From Natrinema halophilum (GTDB lineage: Archaea > Halobacteriota > Halobacteria > Halobacteriales > Natrialbaceae), in the NCBI RefSeq assembly GCF_013402815.2, contig NZ_CP058601.1, positions 1,984,001-2,048,000 of the forward strand: DNA of 64,000 bases, given 5' to 3'. Below are positions 33,278-42,234 of the stretch, one piece after another. Each line of letters begins with the position of its first letter. The first letter of the stretch is position 1. Position numbers and translations under genes: made by a program. The notes under the pieces were generated by a model. The model worked only from the letters and a program-made list of their open reading frames with translations, was not told the DNA's origin and made no database searches.

Positions 33278-33291
33278 TTAGGTTTGCCTAA
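33278..33291. promoter_or_regulatory. Iron box 1 (TTAGGTTTGCCTAA)
   Basis: A TTAGG-N4-CCTAA palindrome 10 bases before the ATG at 33301 and directly after a TATA-like ataagttt. It matches the DtxR/IdeR-type operator form and recurs at four other promoters here. Confidence 0.8.
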
Positions 33292-33300
33292 TACTTCGCG

Positions 33301-33822
33301 ATGGAACTGACCAGACGAGACGCGGTCGCCGCGCTGTCGGCACTCGGGGTCAGCGGGTCGTTATCCGGCTGTGTCGCCCCGCCCGGTGCCGACTCGGCGG
33401 TCGACGTCGACCGGGTCATCGAGGGACAGGTAGCGGCTGCGGCGGTCGTCTACCCGGACGAGGTTTCGGGGACGGCAGCGTTCGTCGAGACATTCCTCGA
33501 ACGCCGACTCGAGGATCCGACGCACGCGAAAGGGATGGAGGAAGCGATCACGGAACTGGACACCAACGCGGAGGTATGGTACCAGAACCGGTTCGCAGCC
33601 CTGTCGGTCGCGGACCGCGAGCAGGTTCTTCGGAACGTGAGCGCAGACACCGCAGACGAAGACCCATCGGGAACTGCGTCGGAGCGAGTTCGATACTACG
33701 TCGTCAACGATCTCCTGCTCGCGCTGTACGCTTCGCCGACGGGCGGCCAGCTCGTCGGAATCGAGAACCCGCAGGGATTCGCGGGCGGACTCGAGACCTA
33801 TCAGCGAGGGCCGAACGTGTGA
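33301..33822 (+). CDS. Gluconate 2-dehydrogenase subunit 3-like Tat lipoprotein
   Basis: A 173-aa small subunit. The N-terminus has a twin-arginine start (MELTRRDAVAALSAL) and a lipobox (LSGC, C24), so it is exported folded and lipid-anchored. The mature part matches the subunit-3 family (VYPDEVSGTAAFVETFLERR, VRYYVVNDLLLALYASPTGG) that pairs with GMC dehydrogenases. Its stop overlaps the GMC gene start (GTGA), so it would carry that partner, which has no signal of its own, through Tat by hitchhiking. The iron box in the promoter suggests induction under iron limitation. Confidence 0.85.
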   Translation: MELTRRDAVAALSALGVSGSLSGCVAPPGADSAVDVDRVIEGQVAAAAVVYPDEVSGTAAFVETFLERRLEDPTHAKGMEEAITELDTNAEVWYQNRFAALSVADREQVLRNVSADTADEDPSGTASERVRYYVVNDLLLALYASPTGGQLVGIENPQGFAGGLETYQRGPNV

Positions 33823-35456
33823 GCGGAAGTCGGCCGCCAGCCGAATCGGCGACGCTCGCCACGGGTGCATCGGCCGATCGGTCGCCGGTCGACGACGCCG
33901 ACGTCTGCGTAATCGGTGCGGGGCCCGCAGGCGGAATCGTCGCTGATCGCCTCGTCGAGGCCGGCCAGACGGTCGTACTCCTCGAGGCCGGGCCGCGATT
34001 CGATCGCGCAGATAGGCTCGCCAGACAGGAGCGGGCGATCCGCCCGTTCTATGGACCGCAGGACGTCTGGGACGGCGATGCCGAGCGGGACGCGTACTCG
34101 TCGTCTGGCGGACGGTCCTACCCGCTAAATCAGGCCCGCGTCAAGGGCGTGGGCGGATCGACGCTCCACTGGCAAGGGATGGTGATGCGGCTCCACGAGG
34201 CCGATTTCAACTCCCGAAGCGTCCGCACGGTCGGCACCGATTGGCCGATCGACTACGACGAGTTGCGCCCGTACTACGCCGCCGCGGAGCGCGAGTTGGG
34301 TGTGGCCGGTGCCGACGACAACCCCTTCGCGGCGCCACGAGAGAACCCTCATCCGATGCCGGCGTTCCCGCCCTCCTACAGCGACGGGCTGTTCGCCGAG
34401 GCCTGCGACGAACTCGAGATCGCGATGCACTCCGTTCCGAACGCACGCAATTCGGAATCGTACGACGGTCGCGGGGCCTGCGCCGGGTACGGTACCTGCC
34501 GGCCGGTCTGTCCGTCCGGCGCGAAGTACGACGCGACCGTCCACGTCGAGCGCGCCGAAGGGGCGGGAGCGACGGTGATCGACCGCGCACCGGTCCAGCG
34601 CCTCGAACACGACGCCGATTCGATCACGGCGGCCGTTTACGCCACGCCCGACGACGAGCGCCATCGACAGGAGGCCGACGCCTTCGTGATCGCCTGCGGC
34701 GGCGTCGAGACGCCGCGTCTGCTCTTGCTCTCCGAGTCGAGTCACTACCCCGACGGCCTGGCGAACTCGAGCGGACGCGTCGGAAAGTACTTCATGGACC
34801 ACCTCTTCGCGGGCGTAAACGGCGTCTTAGACGAGCCCACTCGGCAGAACCACGTCGGCTTTCTCACCAGCGAGTCCCACCAGTTCTACGACGACGCCGA
34901 CGACGAGTACGCGCCGTTCAAACTCGAGTTCTTCAACTTCGCCGGTCCGTCTCCGGTCAGGATGGCGCTTTCCGGCGACGACTGGGGCGACGAACTGCTC
35001 GAGCGGCTTCGACGCGACTACGGCAACCACATCGGGGTCGGCGCGCTGGTCGAGCAACTCCCTCGCGAGGACAGCTACGTCGGTCTCGACCCCGACCGCA
35101 CCGACGGCCGCGGCAATCCCGTCCCCGACATTCACTGGACCGTGGGCGACCGGGCCCTCCGGACGATTGAGCGGGCGAACGAGATCCAACGGGAGATCCT
35201 CGCCGAGCTCGGCGCAGAGATCACCGGACAGATCGGCCCGGAAAACACGTTTCCCACGTTTCACCACATGGGAACGACTCGAATGGGAACCGATCCGACC
35301 GAAAGCGTCGTTGATCCCACCCTCCGGACCCACGACCTCGAAAACTGCTGGATCGCCTCGAGCAGCGTCTTCCCAACCGGCGGCGCGATGAACCCGACGC
35401 TGACCATCGCGGCGCTGGCGCTGAAGGCCGCCGATCACATAGCGGAGACACTGTAA
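33819..35456 (+). CDS. GMC family oxidoreductase (sugar/alcohol dehydrogenase)
   Basis: A 545-aa FAD enzyme starting at GTG 33819, overlapping the subunit-3 gene. The FAD-binding motif is VCVIGAGPAGGIVADRLVEA (about 29-48). VKGVGGSTLHWQGM is the GMC signature 1 region. CAGYGTCRPVCPSGAKYDA is a Cys cluster of the gluconate/sorbitol dehydrogenase branch. The C-terminal HHMGTTRMG and NPTLTIAALA hold the active-site His/Asn region. It probably oxidises a sugar or sugar acid at the outer membrane face, passing electrons to the respiratory chain. The substrate is not determinable. Confidence 0.88.
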   Translation: MSGSRPPAESATLATGASADRSPVDDADVCVIGAGPAGGIVADRLVEAGQTVVLLEAGPRFDRADRLARQERAIRPFYGPQDVWDGDAERDAYSSSGGRSYPLNQARVKGVGGSTLHWQGMVMRLHEADFNSRSVRTVGTDWPIDYDELRPYYAAAERELGVAGADDNPFAAPRENPHPMPAFPPSYSDGLFAEACDELEIAMHSVPNARNSESYDGRGACAGYGTCRPVCPSGAKYDATVHVERAEGAGATVIDRAPVQRLEHDADSITAAVYATPDDERHRQEADAFVIACGGVETPRLLLLSESSHYPDGLANSSGRVGKYFMDHLFAGVNGVLDEPTRQNHVGFLTSESHQFYDDADDEYAPFKLEFFNFAGPSPVRMALSGDDWGDELLERLRRDYGNHIGVGALVEQLPREDSYVGLDPDRTDGRGNPVPDIHWTVGDRALRTIERANEIQREILAELGAEITGQIGPENTFPTFHHMGTTRMGTDPTESVVDPTLRTHDLENCWIASSSVFPTGGAMNPTLTIAALALKAADHIAETL

Positions 35457-35621
35457 CGATTGCGATCTCTTTGATGACCGCAGTGAACATCCGTACAGTT
35501 GCGTGAGCGAGGTTCCGTCGGCAAAACGACACGGGTAGCAGCCTGCTTTGTCACAGCCGGACGATCGGGTGTCAGGTCTACCGCGCGATCGAGCATCGGC
35601 GTTATCGGAAGTGTATATCCA

Positions 35622-37250
35622 TTATCGTTCCTGGTCCGCCTGTCGTGAGCCGCCGTCGGCTCCGAGAGCTCGTCCATCACTGGTCTGGCCGGAAACCCGC
35701 GAGACGTCTAACACAGTCTGGATATCGTCGGGGACGTCGTTGTAGGAGCAAGTGTCCGTCACGAGCGAGACACCGATGAACACGAGGATACCGAGCACCG
35801 TCGCCACCTGGCCGCCCAGCAGTCCCACGGGGAGGGTGAGGCCGACGTACTGCGCGCCGTAGGCGAACGCCACCGTCGTACCGAGACCGACGGCGCCGCC
35901 CCAGAGAATGCCCTCGGTGGTCGCGCCCCGCCAGTTGTACGCCAGGGCAACGCCCGGGAAGATGACCGAGGCGAAGATCGCCCAGCCGGCGGCCCCGAGG
36001 ACGAAGATGAGCCCCGGGAAAGTCGCGGCGATAACGCCCGCGCCGACGAGCAGCCCGCCCGTCACGACGCGACTCCAGAGCACCTGCTGGCTGTCGGAGA
36101 GATCGGTGTTCATGTACTGGATCAGGAAATCGTGGACGATGGCCGCCGCGCCGATGTTGAGGAAGGCGTTGCTCGTCGACATGATGGCCGCGACGATACT
36201 CGTCAGCACGAACGCCGTGACCACCGGCGGGGCGTACTCGATGAGCGCCATCGGCAGGGCGACGTCGGTCGCCGGGAGTTCACCGCCGAACTGCCCGCGC
36301 GAGACTGCGGCACGCATCAGCGGGCCGACCCACCAGTACAGTGAGGTCATCAGGTAGCCGAGACCGGAGATCAGGGCACCCCACTTGAGGATGGAGACGC
36401 GTTTGGACATGTAGAACTTCGTGATGGCGTGTGGTTGGCCTGGCAACGTGAGGCCGATGATGATGGCCGAGAGCAGGAACCCGACCGACGCCAGTCCGTC
36501 ACCGCCGAGTAGCGTGAACTGAAACATTTCGGGGGACTGGGACTGGAGGGTCGTCACCATTCCGTCGAAACCGCCCTCGAAATTCGTGAAGACGTAGAAG
36601 ACGGTCAGGAACGCGCCGATTATCATCATGCCACCCTGGATGGCGTCGGACCAGATGGCCGCGAGGATACCGCCGATGACGGTGTAAAAGCCGAGAACGA
36701 TGAGGCCGACGATAAGCGCCTCGTAGAAGCCGACCGGCAACACCAGTGCGCCGATGATGCCGAGTGCCGCATACTGTGAGGCGAGGTACCCCATCGACCC
36801 CAGAAAGACCGCCGCCGCACCGAGTAGACGCACCCGCTCGTCCTCGAAGCGGTAGTACATCGCGTCCGGGGCGGTGATTGCGTTGCGAACCTCGCCGAGC
36901 AGGCGCATCTTTCGGGCCAACAACCAGTACGCGACCACGAAGCCCAGAATAACGGACGTCCCCATGATGAAGATGAATTCGAACCCCGTCTGGTAGGCCG
37001 AACCGGGGAAGCCGACGATCCCCCAACCGCTCTGTATCGAGGCGAACACGGAGAGGGCGATGACGAGGATGCCCGCGCTTCGACCGGCGACGTAGTAGTC
37101 CTCTTCGCTCGACTGATACCGACCGGCGAGGATGCCGATACCGATCATCACCAGCGAGAAGATCACCATGAAGACGATAGCGAGGTTGCTGCTGTACTGC
37201 ACGGGCAGTTCTCCGCCCCACGTCTGCAGGGGAACGATCGCCACGGTCAT
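35622..37250 (-). CDS. Sodium:solute symporter (SSS family)
   Basis: A 542-aa transporter with about 13 TM segments. ATG 37250 was chosen because it overlaps the stop of the small accessory gene (ATGA). VQYSSNLAIVFMVIFSLVMI is TM1, and YYVAGRSAGILVIALSVFAS is the family's TM2 signature after a Y/F-x-AGR loop. LTLPGQPHAITKFYMSKR and TSIVAAIMSTSNAFLNIGAA match later SSS blocks with the sodium-site Ser residues. The substrate is unknown; carboxylates and amino acids are typical. Confidence 0.9.
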   Translation of the reverse strand: MTVAIVPLQTWGGELPVQYSSNLAIVFMVIFSLVMIGIGILAGRYQSSEEDYYVAGRSAGILVIALSVFASIQSGWGIVGFPGSAYQTGFEFIFIMGTSVILGFVVAYWLLARKMRLLGEVRNAITAPDAMYYRFEDERVRLLGAAAVFLGSMGYLASQYAALGIIGALVLPVGFYEALIVGLIVLGFYTVIGGILAAIWSDAIQGGMMIIGAFLTVFYVFTNFEGGFDGMVTTLQSQSPEMFQFTLLGGDGLASVGFLLSAIIIGLTLPGQPHAITKFYMSKRVSILKWGALISGLGYLMTSLYWWVGPLMRAAVSRGQFGGELPATDVALPMALIEYAPPVVTAFVLTSIVAAIMSTSNAFLNIGAAAIVHDFLIQYMNTDLSDSQQVLWSRVVTGGLLVGAGVIAATFPGLIFVLGAAGWAIFASVIFPGVALAYNWRGATTEGILWGGAVGLGTTVAFAYGAQYVGLTLPVGLLGGQVATVLGILVFIGVSLVTDTCSYNDVPDDIQTVLDVSRVSGQTSDGRALGADGGSRQADQER

Positions 37251-37441
37251 CCGTCGGACTCCTCCACTCGGGATGTCGCGTTTCTGCCTTGCCCGCCGCG
37301 GCCCTGATCGATGTCCACTTCGTCGAGACCAGTGAAGTTCAGACCGAAGTAAATCGCCGTCACGAGAAACAGGAGGACACCCCCGAGAACCAGTTCGATT
37401 ACGGGAGTCGGGAGTCCGAGAAGGTACAGGATTCCGTTCAC
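37247..37441 (-). CDS. Symporter small accessory protein
   Basis: A 64-aa protein starting at GTG 37441 with one TM helix (PVIELVLGGVLLFLVTAIYF) and a basic/polar tail. It sits directly before the symporter with a 4-nt overlap, the arrangement of the small accessory subunits that accompany archaeal SSS transporters. Its GTG also overlaps the stop of a short upstream frame (GTGA). Confidence 0.8.
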   Translation of the reverse strand: MNGILYLLGLPTPVIELVLGGVLLFLVTAIYFGLNFTGLDEVDIDQGRGGQGRNATSRVEESDG

Positions 37442-37587
37442 AGCGGTTCACCTCCGGGACTTCGGGGTTTTGCTGGCTGTAACTGTTGTCGAGAGACGAC
37501 CGGGAGACGCTCCTGACGCACCTCGTCTATCGGTCGGCCCATTCCATCTACTACCGATATCGAACCCATTCTTGCCTTTTGTTCCAT
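37438..37587 (-). CDS. Possible short leader gene of the symporter operon
   Basis: A 49-codon frame from ATG 37587 (MEQKARMGSISVVDGMGRP) whose TGA overlaps the GTG of the accessory gene; an earlier ATG at 37632 also exists. The sequence is polar with no TM helix and no recognised family. The tight overlap is the only support. It may be a coupling leader rather than a functional protein. Confidence 0.35.
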   Translation of the reverse strand: MEQKARMGSISVVDGMGRPIDEVRQERLPVVSRQQLQPAKPRSPGGEPL

Positions 37588-37779
37588 TTCGAGCGATGTT
37601 CCGCTGCAAGTTTGATTGTTTTTAGGCATCATAAGTTACGATAGTACCGCATGGTAATCCGGCACATGACATTATAAGGATTGGCGCTGCAGTTTCGCTG
37701 GACGTGACCACCGGATTGCGGTATTACCGTCGGTAGCGAAGAGACGTGTCGATTACACAACCGAAATCCGACACTCATC

Positions 37780-38115
37780 ACCAGACGGGAGCGAAGAAGT
37801 TCACACTCACCGAACGAGGACTCACGAGCGAGTAGGATGGTGAGGGAGCGCGTTCGACGCGCTTTTCGTCCGGAAGAACATCCCCATCGAACACGCGAGT
37901 GGGCCAAAACAGACCACTCGCGCGAGCCACCGTACCAAGGTCTCGAGATCGAAAACGGGAGTCGGTCTCGATACCGAAAATCAACCCGGCAGAATCTACC
38001 GAGATCTCGCGTTCGAATTCGGCAACCACCCGCTTTGGCCGCCCTGACCGGGCTTTACAGGTCGACCACCGTAACGAGACTGCTCGAACGCGACCCCGAA
38101 ACCGCCCTTTGACTC
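37780..38115 (+). pseudogene. Degraded coding remnant, possibly a regulator
   Basis: In the roughly 580-bp gap between the symporter operon and the GT2 gene, protein-like pieces occur in different plus-strand frames. KKFTLTERGLTSE ends in TAG near 37834. GRIYRDLAFEFGNHPLWPP ends in TGA at 38045-38047. LTGLYRSTTVTRLLERDPET continues in another frame to TGA at 38110. The last two pieces read as one sequence broken by a frameshift, with a helix-turn-helix look. This may be a decayed MarR-like regulator gene. It is inference from composition only. Nothing else is seen between 37633 and 38165. Confidence 0.33.
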
Positions 38116-38165
38116 ACCGCCGAGGGATGCCTCGAAAGCACTAGTGATATTCCACGAGCATTATT

Positions 38166-38179
38166 TTAGGCAAACCTAA
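38166..38179. promoter_or_regulatory. Iron box 2 (TTAGGCAAACCTAA)
   Basis: A TTAGG-N4-CCTAA palindrome 34 bases before the GT2 start at 38213, overlapping an AT-rich ttatttta that could be the TATA element. Binding there would block transcription initiation. Confidence 0.8.
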
Positions 38180-38212
38180 ACGCATAAGTGCGACCGGCGG
38201 CGAGAGCCACCA

Positions 38213-38962
38213 ATGAGCAGTGGGGAACAAGCCGAGGCGACTGGCGGCACCGACGAGCACGGCGAGCAAGGTGTCCAGAACGCGGAGTACACCTTCGAAG
38301 ACGTCAGCGTCGTCATGGGAACCTACAACGAGGAAGAAGCGATCGGCAACGTACTCTCGGACATCGAGGACGTCACCGACGGACAGGCCGAGGTCGTCTG
38401 CGTCGACGGGTCCTCGGATCGATCCCCCGAAATCGCTCGCGAACACGGCGCGACGGTCGTCGAACAACGACCGCAGGGGTACGGCGTCGCCGTTCGCGCG
38501 GCGATACTCGAGCCTGACAGGCCGATCGTCGTCACCACCGACTGCGACGACACCTATCCGATGGAACAACTCCCCGAGTTTCTCGAATCGATCAACGAGG
38601 GGTACGACGTCGTCAGCGGCGACCGGCTCTACCACGGTGCCGACGCGATGCCGGCGTTCAACCGCCTCGGAAACCACGCCTTTGCAGCGCTCGCGAGCGT
38701 ACTGATGGGGACCCGCGTTCACGACACGACGACCGGGATGCGCGCCTACCGCCGCGAGGTCGTCGAATCGATCAGGTGGACGGAAAACACCGGTCTCTCC
38801 GCGGAGCTCCTGATCCGTCCGCTGATGCGAGGCTACGACGTTCGCGAACACCCGATCGAATACCGCGAACGCGCCGGCGAGACCAAACTCGACCCGATCG
38901 AGGGCGGCGCAGCGATCGCGAAATCGATCGTCACGGTCTGTCTCGAGGAGCGATTCGGGTAG
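38213..38962 (+). CDS. GT2 family glycosyltransferase (DPM-synthase-like)
   Basis: A 249-aa cytosolic GT-A enzyme, without TM segments. VSVVMGTYNEEEAIGNVLSD opens the nucleotide-sugar domain, VVCVDGSSDRSPEIA follows, and TDCDDTYPMEQLPEF carries the metal-binding DxD. NHAFAALASVLMGTRVHDTT and GMRAYRREVV match polyprenyl-phosphate sugar transferases, so it probably loads a sugar onto dolichyl phosphate. The N-terminal 28 residues are acidic and not conserved. The iron box upstream ties it to the regulon that includes the downstream ABC transporter. Confidence 0.87.
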   Translation: MSSGEQAEATGGTDEHGEQGVQNAEYTFEDVSVVMGTYNEEEAIGNVLSDIEDVTDGQAEVVCVDGSSDRSPEIAREHGATVVEQRPQGYGVAVRAAILEPDRPIVVTTDCDDTYPMEQLPEFLESINEGYDVVSGDRLYHGADAMPAFNRLGNHAFAALASVLMGTRVHDTTTGMRAYRREVVESIRWTENTGLSAELLIRPLMRGYDVREHPIEYRERAGETKLDPIEGGAAIAKSIVTVCLEERFG

Positions 38963-39020
38963 CCCGAACGCGCTGAGGCGGCATGTCACCGGTCCTCCAG
39001 CCAATACCGAACGCTTTCTA

Positions 39021-40064
39021 TCAGTGTTGAACGCTCTGTGTCAGAACGAAGACCAGAAGCGCCATCAGGAGCGATCCGAGTAGGGTTTCAGCAGCAGCGA
39101 TAGCGCGAGCCATCCCAGCAACCGGTTGTATATCGCCGTATCCAAGCGTCGCGAAGGTGATCACGCTGAAGTAGAGGCTCTTGAGGTATGCTTGCCCGAG
39201 GACGCGACTCGGTGTCTCGGTGGGGTCTTCTATCTCGTACGTGACGGCGGTCTCGGTCCCCACCTCCTGTATGCCGCCAGTCAGTGGGTACAGCGTCGCA
39301 CAGACGAGAATCAGCAGTAACGAGGCGGCGACGACGCGCCACGGACTCGTCCCGTAGCGCATGATCCATCGCGACCCGGCCAGCCGAATCGCTCGACGGT
39401 AGTCCCCGGTCCGCCAGGCGTCGCGGCGGCGAAAGTCCATCTCCCGCAGGTAAAACGTGTTGGCCTGCTCCGGAAACGCGTTCTCCCTGTAGAGTCGCTG
39501 TAGTTCTCGATACACCCACTGCGTGGATTCGACACGCTCTGCAGCGCCGTCGACCGACGCCTCCCGATCGATCTCCGTTTCGTAGACCGGGCGCTCGCCG
39601 AACGTCGTCTCGAGGTTGATCCGCACATCAGTCAAGCCGGCGCGATAGAGCCGCGAACCTCGAAAATCCGCGCTTCGAAGGTCGGCAAAGACGAACACGG
39701 TGTCGTGTAGGTTGGCGTCGCGAAACGACGCCCCGTGGGCGTCGACGTCCCGAAACGTTGCTCGGCGAAGATCCGCCTCGGAGAGATCGGCGTCGTCGAG
39801 GACCGCGTTGGAGAAGTCGGCCTCGACGAGCGATCGTCCTTCGAGAAACGACGTCGCATTCAACCGTGCCCCCTTGAAATTCGCCCCGTCGAGACGCGCT
39901 CCCGGTACCGGTGGGTTCTGCTCGTAAACCGTCGTTGGAACGACAGTCTCGGTGTGCCAGAGACAACGGTCATCGCGTTCCCACGTCGGTCGCCAGCAAC
40001 AGACCGCACCGGCTTCGTCGACCCCGCTGCTGTTCGTCACGTGGCCGCAGCGCTCGATGGTCAT
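39021..40064 (-). CDS. Pentapeptide-repeat potassium-channel protein
   Basis: A 347-aa protein. A Cys-containing N-terminal segment (residues 1-45, CGHVTN, CCW, CLWH) may bind metal. Residues 55-150 form pentapeptide repeats (ARLDGANFKGARLNATSF, ADLSEADLRRATF), a right-handed beta-helix. The C-terminus has two TM helices around the selectivity filter in FATLGYGDIQPV, so it is an Ion_trans_2 potassium channel. The combination of cytosolic beta-helix and pore is a known haloarchaeal layout. It has no iron box and is convergent with the GT2 gene. Confidence 0.9.
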   Translation of the reverse strand: MTIERCGHVTNSSGVDEAGAVCCWRPTWERDDRCLWHTETVVPTTVYEQNPPVPGARLDGANFKGARLNATSFLEGRSLVEADFSNAVLDDADLSEADLRRATFRDVDAHGASFRDANLHDTVFVFADLRSADFRGSRLYRAGLTDVRINLETTFGERPVYETEIDREASVDGAAERVESTQWVYRELQRLYRENAFPEQANTFYLREMDFRRRDAWRTGDYRRAIRLAGSRWIMRYGTSPWRVVAASLLLILVCATLYPLTGGIQEVGTETAVTYEIEDPTETPSRVLGQAYLKSLYFSVITFATLGYGDIQPVAGMARAIAAAETLLGSLLMALLVFVLTQSVQH

Positions 40065-40195
40065 AGGTATGCTGGGAGCGGGCGACCTCTAACGCTATTG
40101 CCTGAAATACGTCTCCCGTCACCTCCCAAAACGGTTACTCGTGAGGGTTCGGTGTACCCCCTCGGTTCGCGGCCAGCGCCGACGCGTCCGATACG

Positions 40196-42202
40196 CTACT
40201 CTTCGACGGCGGCGAGTTCGGTTCGGATGAACACCCCGTCCGGAGACTGCTCCGGGATGTAGGCCGCCTCCCCACCGCAATCGCGGATTCCGCTACATCG
40301 TTCTACCCTGGGCGTTAGCGCACGGACGGTCTCGCCATCCGTCCGGATCGGCACCTCGAGTCGGTAGCTGAAACTACTCCCGGGCCCCCGGTCGGCAAAG
40401 ACGTCGAGTACGACGTCGTCGCGATCTGCGATGCGGACCGGTTCGGCGGTCTCGATGCCCGTTCCGTGCAATTGCACCGCCCCGTCGGTAGCGGTCAGCC
40501 GAACGGTGGTTTCGGTAGCGGTGTTCTCGAGTACGTGTGTGGAACTCCCTTCGGCTGTTGTGACGGTCACCGTAACGCTCTCAGCCGCCGACGGGACACC
40601 GACGCTGGCGTTCAATTCGACCGCGGAACCAGCGGTGTGCTCGACCGGCTGAAGCCGAGCTGTCCGCGGCGATCCATCGTGTGGAGCCCAGGTGCCGCGA
40701 TACGCGAGCCGGTACAGCGACCGGTCGGAATACTCGTCGAAGACGGCGAACGGGCGCTCGTCCATCGCGTACACCGTCCGGCCGTCGAAATCCGGATCGT
40801 TACGAAGGGCCTGAAACGGATGGGCCAGCCAGTCGCCGTACGGCGTCGGGAGGAAGACGATCGATCTCTCGGTCGGGCCGTCCTCGAATGGCTCGTAAAC
40901 CCGCTCGTAAGTATCGGTAACGGCAGCGTTTCGATCGATCTTCTGGTCGACGTTCACCGCCGTCGCGCCGCCTAGGGCGAGCGCGCTTACCAGCAGCGCA
41001 GCGACGAACGTCACACGTGCGGCCCGCGGCGTCAGATTTCGGGTTGCCGTTCGCCGGGCGACTGCGACCAGCGCCAGCGCGCCGACAGCGGCGAACGCGG
41101 CGAACGGCAACAGGAGATCGAAGTGGTAGTACGGGCCGTGGGTGGCGATGAGGCCGTCGCCGGCGCGGTCGAGATCGCCGAGGAGATTGTAGTTGCCCCA
41201 GAAGTAGACGTTCCCGACGGATATGGTGAGGATCTGCCCGGCGAGGATCCCTGCACGGGGCGAGAGACCGCGCCGGACGGCGACGCCGAACCCGATCGCG
41301 GCGACGACCGCGCCGAAAATTCCTCCCGCGATCCAACCGGTGACGAATTCCGTCAAAACCAGAGCGTTCGACCGCAGCGCCAGTCTCACGGTGTACTCCG
41401 TTCCGGGGCCGAGAAGCTGTCGGCGGCCGAAGCCGAGGCCGTCCAGCGGCGCGAACGCTTCGTAGGGAAACACCAGCGGCGATCCGGTCACGGTTGCGTT
41501 GTAGGCCAGCGCGAGTCCGACGCCCGCTACCCCGAGCGTGGCCGTAGCAATCTGCCTGGAGAGTGCCCCGCGGAGATCACGCCAGAGCGTCCAGCACGCG
41601 TGGACGACGAAGGGGGCGGCGAACAGCACCGCGGTGTACGGACGCGAAAAAAAGGCCAACCCGATTGCCACACCGGCCACTCCGGCCCAGCGTCTATCGT
41701 CCGTCCGATCGGCTCTGAGATAGCTGAAGGCGAACGTCAGGTTGAGCATCGCTGTCGGCGCGTACGGCAAGAAGACGGCCGCTTCGATCAGAAAGAGCGG
41801 CGAACACAGCACGATCACAGCCGCTGCGAATCCGGTCCGCCGATCGAACACTTCGCGGACCACCAGTGCGACGAGCGCGAGTATGGCAGCCCCGACTCCA
41901 GGAAGCGCGAGTCGATACCCTCCCACGAGTTCGCCAAGCGCGAACATCGCCGCGGGCACGGGTGCGTATTTCGGGTACAGCCGATCACCGTCTTCGACGA
42001 AGAACCAGGGACGGAAGACGTCCTCGACGGGCGGACGAACGAACAACTGCCCGTCCAGCAGCATCGCTGCCTGCTGGAGGTAAACCCCCTCGTCGTGGTT
42101 CACCGAGAGGTACGGAAACGTCCGCGTCTCGAGCAGCCATATGGCGATGGCACCGGCAAAGGCGATCACGGCGACGGCGAGTCGCCACGTTCGACGTCTC
42201 AT
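40196..42202 (-). CDS. GT39/ArnT-like membrane glycosyltransferase
   Basis: A 668-aa membrane enzyme. TM1 (LAVAVIAFAGAIAIWLLETR) is followed by SVNHDEGVYLQQAAMLLDGQ, the outside-facing acidic motif of GT-C glycosyltransferases. About 11 further TM helices run to residue 430. A C-terminal extracellular beta domain of about 210 residues follows, with polar Thr/Val sequence and a Cys pair (CSGIRDC). It probably transfers a sugar from a lipid-phosphate donor to a surface polymer. The gene starts 33 bases after the permease stop, so it is likely the third gene of the iron-transport operon. Confidence 0.85.
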   Translation of the reverse strand: MRRRTWRLAVAVIAFAGAIAIWLLETRTFPYLSVNHDEGVYLQQAAMLLDGQLFVRPPVEDVFRPWFFVEDGDRLYPKYAPVPAAMFALGELVGGYRLALPGVGAAILALVALVVREVFDRRTGFAAAVIVLCSPLFLIEAAVFLPYAPTAMLNLTFAFSYLRADRTDDRRWAGVAGVAIGLAFFSRPYTAVLFAAPFVVHACWTLWRDLRGALSRQIATATLGVAGVGLALAYNATVTGSPLVFPYEAFAPLDGLGFGRRQLLGPGTEYTVRLALRSNALVLTEFVTGWIAGGIFGAVVAAIGFGVAVRRGLSPRAGILAGQILTISVGNVYFWGNYNLLGDLDRAGDGLIATHGPYYHFDLLLPFAAFAAVGALALVAVARRTATRNLTPRAARVTFVAALLVSALALGGATAVNVDQKIDRNAAVTDTYERVYEPFEDGPTERSIVFLPTPYGDWLAHPFQALRNDPDFDGRTVYAMDERPFAVFDEYSDRSLYRLAYRGTWAPHDGSPRTARLQPVEHTAGSAVELNASVGVPSAAESVTVTVTTAEGSSTHVLENTATETTVRLTATDGAVQLHGTGIETAEPVRIADRDDVVLDVFADRGPGSSFSYRLEVPIRTDGETVRALTPRVERCSGIRDCGGEAAYIPEQSPDGVFIRTELAAVEE

Positions 42203-42234
42203 CGATCGATTCTCATGGGTATCTCATGGGTAGG